A stretch of 64,000 nt of DNA, from assembly GCF_021491375.1 (NCBI RefSeq), contig NZ_JAKEVY010000002.1:930001-994000 (forward strand). The letters are read 5' to 3'. Within the stretch, counting starts at the first letter, position 1. The number at the start of each line of letters is the position of its first letter. This document shows, piece by piece, positions 59,399-64,000 of this stretch. The DNA comes from Flavihumibacter fluminis. GTDB lineage: Bacteria > Bacteroidota > Bacteroidia > Chitinophagales > Chitinophagaceae. The position numbers were made by a program, and so were the translations under genes. The notes beneath the pieces were generated by a model, which was given only the letters and a program-made list of their open reading frames with translations, made no database searches and was not told where the DNA came from.

Positions 59399-60178
59399 AT
59401 GAAAGTACTCATTGTTGAAGATGAAGAACTGGCAGTAAAGAAACTGCAGAAGACCCTGCAATCTGTGACATCCGACGCGGAAGTGGTAGGTATTACAGAT
59501 AGCATCCGGTCTTCAGTTAAATGGTTGCAGGAAAATCCCACGCCGGATCTGATCCTGATGGACATAGAACTGGCAGATGGACAGAGTTTTGAAATCTTCG
59601 ATAAGGTTGAGGTGAATACCACGGTAATTTTCACCACTTCCTATGATGAGTATGCGCTGAAAGCATTTAAGGTAAACAGCGTGGATTACCTGCTCAAACC
59701 GGTTCAGAAAGAAGACCTGGAAGCAGCCCTGGACAAATTTCACCGGATGAAAAAAATGCTGCTGGGTGCTGAGCCTTCGGGCAACCTGAACATGGATAGC
59801 CTGGTAAAAGAATTACAGCAGCGATTACAACCCAAAGAGTTTCGGAAACGCTTCCTGGTGAAACAGGGACAAAAACTCGTAAGTGTGGAAGTGGATGAAA
59901 TCGCCTATTTCTATAGTGATGGGCGCGTTAATTTTTTCAAGACCAAGGACAACAGAAAGTTCATCGTAGATTATACCATGGATGAGCTGGAAGCCATGCT
60001 CGACCCTGACCGGTATTTCCGGATCAGTCGCTCATTTTATGTCTCCATCGAAAGCGTGGATCAGATCCATGATTATTTTGGCAATCGCCTGCTCTTGCAT
60101 CTTCAGCCCGTGGTTGATAAAGAGGCCATTGTCAGCCGGGAGAAGGTAACCGACTTCAAACGTTGGATGGGGAAGTAA
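59399..60178 (+). CDS. LytTR-family response regulator
   Basis: This 259-residue protein starts at ATG 59399. An in-frame TTG 18 bases earlier is not needed. The receiver domain has the acidic pocket VEDEE, the phospho-accepting Asp55 in LILMDIELADG, Thr and Lys at the expected places (VIFTTSYDEYALKAF; DYLLKPVQ), and a linker. The C-terminal LytTR DNA-binding domain (about 155-255) shows VKQGQKLVSVEVDEIAYFYS and RYFRISRSFYVSIESV. TAATTTTG at 59376-59383 matches the -7 consensus. It should be phosphorylated by the LytS-like kinase just upstream. The gene ends in the intergenic repeat shared with the rnpB region. Confidence 0.93.
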   Translation: MKVLIVEDEELAVKKLQKTLQSVTSDAEVVGITDSIRSSVKWLQENPTPDLILMDIELADGQSFEIFDKVEVNTTVIFTTSYDEYALKAFKVNSVDYLLKPVQKEDLEAALDKFHRMKKMLLGAEPSGNLNMDSLVKELQQRLQPKEFRKRFLVKQGQKLVSVEVDEIAYFYSDGRVNFFKTKDNRKFIVDYTMDELEAMLDPDRYFRISRSFYVSIESVDQIHDYFGNRLLLHLQPVVDKEAIVSREKVTDFKRWMGK

Positions 60179-60189
60179 GAATGGAAGAG

Positions 60190-60337
60190 GGAGAAGGGAG
60201 ACAAAGGAGACGGGAAGCCACATGAGCTTTTGTGAACTTAAAATCTCAAATTGCTGATATGATGTTTTTGTTTTTCTTGGACCTTTCCTCCTGCCTCCTT
60301 TGTCTCTAGTCTCCCTCCTCCTTTGTCTCCCTTCTCC
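60190..60337. repeat. purine/pyrimidine inverted repeat between lytTR and the Reg_prop sensor
   Basis: A perfect 20-bp inverted repeat has arms at 60190-60209 and 60318-60337, separated by about 108 bases. The word GAGACAAAGGAG is at 60198-60209, and its complement is at 60295-60306, 60318-60329 and 60334-60345. The same word occurs at 47937-47948 near rnpB. RNA from either strand could fold into a long stem between the two convergent genes. Confidence 0.75.
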
Positions 60338-60354
60338 TTTGTCTCCTAATCCAT

Positions 60355-60382
60355 ACGTCTCACGTCTGACGTCTGACATTTC
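60355..60382. repeat. ACGTCTS heptad repeat
   Basis: ACGTCTC, ACGTCTG, ACGTCTG and ACATTTC run at 60355-60382, reading into the stop codon of the - strand sensor gene. On the - strand this is CAGACGT/GAGACGT, the same family as the GTGAGAY heptads at 46161-46188. Confidence 0.7.
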
Positions 60383-62048
60383 ACGTTTTCAACTTCATCT
60401 CCAGTCTCACCAGGGTTCCCGTATTTTTTTCAGATAAAATTTCAAGGTTGGCATTGATGGCGGCAGCGCGACGTTTCATGTCGAGGATACCGCGGCCTTT
60501 GGCTACACCGGATGTATTAAAGCCCTTGCCATCATCCTGGATCAGTAGTTGCAGTTTCTGTTTGCGGAGACGCAGTTGTACCTGGATATTACGCGCACCG
60601 GAATGTTTCACTGCATTGGTGATCGCTTCCTTATAGATGGAGAGCAGTTCATAACGGTGTTCCATATCCGAATGTTTGTCCTCGATATGCGGGTCGGCTT
60701 CAATCTGAATATTGACATCATTAAAGGATTCCTGCTCAAGTGCAAATTGTTTCATCCGCTCCAGGGTTTTCACCATCTGATCATTCTGTGGATTGATGCT
60801 CCAAACCATATCATACATGGCCTGTGTCATACGGTTGCTGGTTTCACTGATCTGGTGGATATAATCCCGCGTACGCTCACGGTCCTGTTCAATTTTATTT
60901 TTTGCGAGTTCACTAGAAATATTAATGCTGCTCAGTGAATTGGTCAGGTCTTCTGTTAAACTGGTGGCAATCCGGGTCCGTATACTTTCTGTTGCCCGGA
61001 TCTTTTGCATCCGAAGGCGATCGAGCCAGTATAGAAAAGCCAGCAGAAGAAAGACCATCATCGCCATAAACCAATAGGAACGCCAGAAAGGAGGGCGCAC
61101 CTGGATAATCAGACGGGTAACGGCTTCCGATTCCTCACCATCACCATTAACCGCTTTTACGAGGAAGGTATAATTGCGATAGGGCAGGTAGTTATAAATA
61201 GCCTGATTTCGGGTGGAACGAACCCAGTATTCATCGAGTCCCTCCAGTTTATGATAATACGTAAGTTGTCCGTGTTCCAGGTATTGAAGCGAAGCATAAT
61301 CGATGGTGATAGAATTGTTTCTATGATTTAATTCCATGCGTCCTTCCCGCATGATTGAATCGTAATTCATTCTTTTGTTCAGTACTTTCAAATCAGTAAT
61401 GGTTACCTGTGGCGGGCGGGTGGAATGCATTACCATTTCGGGATCAAACACCAGGAAATTGTGACTGGTAGTAAAAGCAAGCAGGGAGTCACCGATACGA
61501 TAAGCACCACCTGAAGTGAAATTATCAAACTGAATTCCATCCCGGCGATCAAAGACCGTAAAGGAGTTCTGAGAAAGATTCCAGCGGCACAAACCATCCT
61601 GCAAACCTATCCATACACGGCCTCTTCTGTCAATTTGCAGGTAGGATGCGGAATTGGAAGGAAGTCCGTCATCTGCAGAAATAATCCGGTGGGTCATACT
61701 GCGCGTATTCAGTACCGTTAGATTGGCAGTAGCCAGCAGCAACAGGCTGTCATTATACCGGATGATATCGGTTGGGGAATCATTCCCTGTTTTCCAACCG
61801 CTTTCAGAAGAGCGTGTAATATGATGGAGGATAACCCCGGTAACCGGATCAATATGATAGGTGCCCCAGCCAAGCGTGCCGACCCATAAACTGCCATCCC
61901 AATCTATATACAGTTTATGTACCAGTCCGATTTCATGGATGAGTTCATATGCTTTAGTGGGATCTCCGCCTGATTTTTTAAAATCCCATTTGATCAGACG
62001 TCCGCCCTGGGTACCAAACCAGATATTTCCTTCCCGGTCTTCCACCAT
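60381..62048 (-). CDS. C-terminal half of a split Reg_prop/Y_Y_Y sensor, HisKA_3-like, His lost
   Basis: This 555-residue frame starts VEDREGNIWFGTQGGRLIKW, a Reg_prop propeller blade, so it cannot be a natural N-terminus. Further blades follow, then a Y_Y_Y domain (about 225-310), one membrane helix (about 325-345), a HisKA_3-like dimerisation helix and a HATPase_c domain with NAVKHSGARNIQVQ and DDGKGFNTSG. In kinases of this group the helix reads like ARDLHDDIG; here the sequence is ATSLTEDLT, so residue 365 is Thr (ACA, 60954-60956) and the acceptor His is absent. The frame is in phase with the upstream half, interrupted only by a TAA at 62064-62066. It probably belonged to one roughly 1025-residue protein and is unlikely to signal as a normal kinase. 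Confidence 0.85.
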   Translation of the reverse strand: MVEDREGNIWFGTQGGRLIKWDFKKSGGDPTKAYELIHEIGLVHKLYIDWDGSLWVGTLGWGTYHIDPVTGVILHHITRSSESGWKTGNDSPTDIIRYNDSLLLLATANLTVLNTRSMTHRIISADDGLPSNSASYLQIDRRGRVWIGLQDGLCRWNLSQNSFTVFDRRDGIQFDNFTSGGAYRIGDSLLAFTTSHNFLVFDPEMVMHSTRPPQVTITDLKVLNKRMNYDSIMREGRMELNHRNNSITIDYASLQYLEHGQLTYYHKLEGLDEYWVRSTRNQAIYNYLPYRNYTFLVKAVNGDGEESEAVTRLIIQVRPPFWRSYWFMAMMVFLLLAFLYWLDRLRMQKIRATESIRTRIATSLTEDLTNSLSSINISSELAKNKIEQDRERTRDYIHQISETSNRMTQAMYDMVWSINPQNDQMVKTLERMKQFALEQESFNDVNIQIEADPHIEDKHSDMEHRYELLSIYKEAITNAVKHSGARNIQVQLRLRKQKLQLLIQDDGKGFNTSGVAKGRGILDMKRRAAAINANLEILSEKNTGTLVRLEMKLKT

Positions 62049-62063
62049 TTGCCGGATGGTTCG

Positions 62064-63458
62064 TTATTTGAAAATGGAGGGTTGGTCGTTGCGTACGGTA
62101 CCAGTTTTGGGATTGTAGATCTTTAGAAATCCGGTTTGTTCACCTAGAAAAATCAGCCCTGTTTTACTGTGTTCCAGGATACTCCAGATGGTCATTGTAT
62201 TCTTCCAGGGATTGAATGCAGCCGGTAGTTCCAGTGGCCTGAATTGCTTATCATAGAGATATAATCCTGCTCCCCAGGTGGCTACCAGGATCTGGCCATT
62301 TTTTAATTGCTGAACATGCTCAACCGGACCGTCCTGCACATTTTTTTCTCCCGGCCTAACCAGGTAATAAGCATTAAATGCCTGGGCTGTTGGATTGAAT
62401 AAAAACAGGCCGTCTGTTGTTGCCAGCCAAAGATTTTCTTGTCGGTCTTCATATGCTTGCAGACCTACATCAAACCGAAATTTTTCTGTGTAGGGGGCAG
62501 TCTGATGTACAAACTGAAATCGTTGGTGTAAGGTATCGAACTCAGCAATAAAGGGCAGCCCATACACCCAGATCGTTCCGTTTTTTTGTTGGGACATACC
62601 TCTGAATTCATGATAGACTCTTGGAATGTAAGGTCCAATATAATGGCGAGTCTTTTTGCCCGTATTGCCATCGTACCAATAGAAATAAGGAACAGGATGT
62701 CGATAAGGCCAGTGAAACAGTGCCAGGCTTTTACTATTGTGAATGGGTTCAATTCCCTGGATATTATGTATACCTGCAAAGCTGTCGATGATTGGGTCCC
62801 TGGACCGGTTGTTCCCGGGATAGGAGAGTCTTTTCAGATCCGGTTCGTATTTGACCAACCCCGAGTCGCATCCCAGCCAGAGCACTTTACGATTGGCATC
62901 CGGTTGAAAATAGAGAACGGTCCAGTTTGCAGGAAGCGTTACCTCCCTGCTGATTGGCAGGAAGCGCTGTTGGCTTTCATCCAGGCGGAATACGCCTCTT
63001 CCAATCATCAGCAGGTAGAGGGTTCCTTTCCAGTCCTCTTTAAAGATAGAGGTATGAAAAATATTCAGTGATCTCGGAGGCATTTCAGCTTCTACATCCT
63101 TATAAGTGAAGCGTTCATTGTCAAACAGCCCAATTTGGTTTTCTTCATTAATAATCCACACCCTGCCTTTTGAATCGCAGAACATAGTAGCCAGGTTATT
63201 GGAAGGTATGCTGTTGGGCTGATTTGGATGGTGTTTGAAGGTGATAAATTCCCTGCCATCAAATCGCTGCAACCCATTGGTAGTGGCCAGCCAGATATAT
63301 CCTTTTTTATCCTGGCCAACTGCATTCACATGATTGGATACAAGTCCGTTTGCCGTACTGTATTGTGTAAAAGAATACTGTCTGGCCTGTTGTGCCAGCA
63401 GGGATGCTGTGCATCCTGCAAAAAAAAGCAGTACTGAAAGGAGGGATTGCTTCAACAT
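62064..63458 (-). CDS. N-terminal half of the split Reg_prop sensor
   Basis: This frame starts at ATG 63458 with a signal peptide (SVLLFFAGCTASLLAQ), preceded by a TATATTTG promoter element. A longer frame to 63614 begins upstream of that promoter and is rejected. The mature part is a beta-propeller of Reg_prop repeats, with blades such as VGQDKKGYIWLATTNGLQRF, FCDSKGRVWIINEENQ and RQENLWLATTDGLFLF. The frame stops at TAA 62064-62066 in the middle of the propeller (after QPSIFK). The following codons continue the blade in the same frame (RTIRQMVEDREGNIWFG), so the stop is a single-codon interruption. If translated only to the stop, the product is a secreted partial propeller of about 464 residues. 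Confidence 0.85.
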   Translation of the reverse strand: MLKQSLLSVLLFFAGCTASLLAQQARQYSFTQYSTANGLVSNHVNAVGQDKKGYIWLATTNGLQRFDGREFITFKHHPNQPNSIPSNNLATMFCDSKGRVWIINEENQIGLFDNERFTYKDVEAEMPPRSLNIFHTSIFKEDWKGTLYLLMIGRGVFRLDESQQRFLPISREVTLPANWTVLYFQPDANRKVLWLGCDSGLVKYEPDLKRLSYPGNNRSRDPIIDSFAGIHNIQGIEPIHNSKSLALFHWPYRHPVPYFYWYDGNTGKKTRHYIGPYIPRVYHEFRGMSQQKNGTIWVYGLPFIAEFDTLHQRFQFVHQTAPYTEKFRFDVGLQAYEDRQENLWLATTDGLFLFNPTAQAFNAYYLVRPGEKNVQDGPVEHVQQLKNGQILVATWGAGLYLYDKQFRPLELPAAFNPWKNTMTIWSILEHSKTGLIFLGEQTGFLKIYNPKTGTVRNDQPSIFK

Positions 63459-63475
63459 TCGTTTGTTCAGGTACT

Positions 63476-63503
63476 CAAATATACTCCGGTGAAAGGTACC
63501 AAA
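63476..63503 (-). promoter_or_regulatory. promoter of the Reg_prop sensor gene
   Basis: On the - strand TTTG (63500-63503) is followed after 16 bases by TATATTTG (63476-63483), a full -7 match. The ATG at 63458 lies 17 bases further. The intact promoter supports the start at 63458. Confidence 0.5.
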
Positions 63504-63625
63504 AGGAATGCCTTTACTAATATGCCAGAATCGTGGATGGATTGATGAATTTAATGGATAAGCTGTAATCAAGATAAGCTGGTTACAGTTGGGTGCAAGT
63601 TTTTGCGGTTTCATGCAGCAATGCC

Positions 63626-63656
63626 TTTCCCCGGGGCTTTGGGCAATTTAATATTG
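63626..63656 (+). promoter_or_regulatory. candidate promoter of the glycosyltransferase gene
   Basis: TTTC at 63626-63629 and TAATATTG at 63649-63656 are 19 bases apart. Each has one mismatch from the consensus. The ATG at 63688 follows 31 bases later. Confidence 0.35.
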
Positions 63657-63687
63657 CAGACGCTTTTAATAACCTTATCGATCAGCT

Positions 63688-64000
63688 ATGAAATTATCAA
63701 CCGGCAGGAAGATCCTGTTCGCCAATGTACCGGCAGACGGGCATTTCAATCCACTCACTTCACTGGCTGCCCATCTGTTGGAAGAGGGCTATGAAATTGC
63801 CTGGTACTGTTCTGAGTTATACGAAGGAAAGATCCGGCAACTCGGAATTCGCTTTTTCCCCTTCCGGGAAGCATTGGATATCAATGTGCAGAATATTGAT
63901 GTGTTGCTTCCGGAGCGTTCCAAAAAAAAAGGCAAAATCGCGCAGCTCAATTTTGACATGCAGGAGTTTTTCATCAAAAGAGGGCCGGAATATTACCGCG
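63688..64000 (+). CDS. glycosyltransferase, GT1/MGT-like (3' end outside window)
   Basis: About 104 residues are visible before the window ends. The ATG at 63688 begins MKLSTGRKILFANVPADGHF, and the stretch NPLTSLAAHLLEEGYEIAWY follows. This is the N-terminal sugar-acceptor domain pattern of the UGT/MGT-type glycosyltransferases (GT1), which take an NDP-sugar and glycosylate a small molecule or sterol-like acceptor. The catalytic His that follows the first strand fits HFNPL. The nucleotide-sugar domain is beyond the window, so the activity is tentative. It is divergent from the Reg_prop sensor gene with 229 bases between the starts. Confidence 0.8.
   Translation, partial: MKLSTGRKILFANVPADGHFNPLTSLAAHLLEEGYEIAWYCSELYEGKIRQLGIRFFPFREALDINVQNIDVLLPERSKKKGKIAQLNFDMQEFFIKRGPEYYR

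Noticed and set aside
63459-63614. N-terminal extension of the Reg_prop sensor to an upstream ATG
   Set aside because: It would place 52 residues of no character before a clear signal peptide and would lie upstream of a consensus promoter.

Overview
The window comes from a Bacteroidota chromosome, most likely a member of the Chitinophagaceae or a close relative. The evidence is a class A RNase P RNA of the expected form, the DUF177-rpmF-plsX cluster, a DUF2027-Smr protein, ABC permease/M1 peptidase and Reg_prop/Y_Y_Y sensor architectures typical of the phylum, several upstream regions that fit the -33 TTTG / -7 TAnnTTTG promoter of the Bacteroidota primary sigma factor, and few clear Shine-Dalgarno sequences. 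Base composition is moderate, with a few A+T-rich patches. I saw no tRNA or 16S/23S rRNA, no transposase, no CRISPR array, no phage genes and no recognisable defence or biosynthetic cluster.

Layout. 1-4.6 kb holds housekeeping genes on the + strand: 5-formyl-THF cyclo-ligase, LpxK, RNase R and an RluF-type pseudouridine synthase. 4.6-7.3 kb has a DUF2207 membrane protein and LemA on the - strand, followed by an orphan multi-PAS histidine kinase. 9.7-21.3 kb is a run of exported enzymes around a P-type ATPase: a Tat/lipoprotein amidase, a Gfo/Idh/MocA oxidoreductase, an FGE-fold protein, ApbE, a Hyi-like TIM-barrel protein and a large secreted esterase. 21.3-26.4 kb has an ankyrin protein, a beta-lactamase-fold hydrolase, a membrane AraC regulator and a secreted DJ-1/PfpI protein. 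26.5-31.9 kb is a regulatory and transport block: DUF2975 with a Cro-like regulator, an ABC ATPase, an ABC permease fused to an M1 peptidase, and a Crp/Fnr regulator. 31.9-42.3 kb is accessory: a tightly overlapping three-gene operon, a secreted ankyrin protein, a GH127 arabinofuranosidase, A+T-rich orphan genes and a 22-bp tandem repeat. 42.4-47.3 kb has a polyprenyl synthase, an amino-acid permease, a Smr protein and small enzymes. rnpB lies at 47.5-47.9 kb. 48-55.9 kb has hydrolases, AlkD-like and ArfB proteins, a CPBP protein, an M20 amidohydrolase and the plsX/rpmF/DUF177 operon. 56.2-58.2 kb is a probable lysine-catabolism pair. 58.3-63.5 kb has a LytS/LytTR two-component system convergent with a large Reg_prop sensor. 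The last gene is a truncated glycosyltransferase.

No clearly new multi-gene system is visible. The most unusual signals are these: (i) the Reg_prop/Y_Y_Y sensor is cut in two by one in-frame TAA, and its DHp-like helix has Thr where the phospho-accepting His should be; (ii) an intergenic purine-rich repeat family sharing the 12-mer GAGACAAAGGAG, with associated heptad repeats, sits beside rnpB and in the LytTR/sensor junction, where it forms a perfect 20-bp inverted repeat; (iii) a degenerate 22-bp tandem repeat of five units lies between two divergent genes; (iv) related palindromes with TTCTTGA half-sites lie near two promoters. Products were assigned by reading the translations, and no database search was run.
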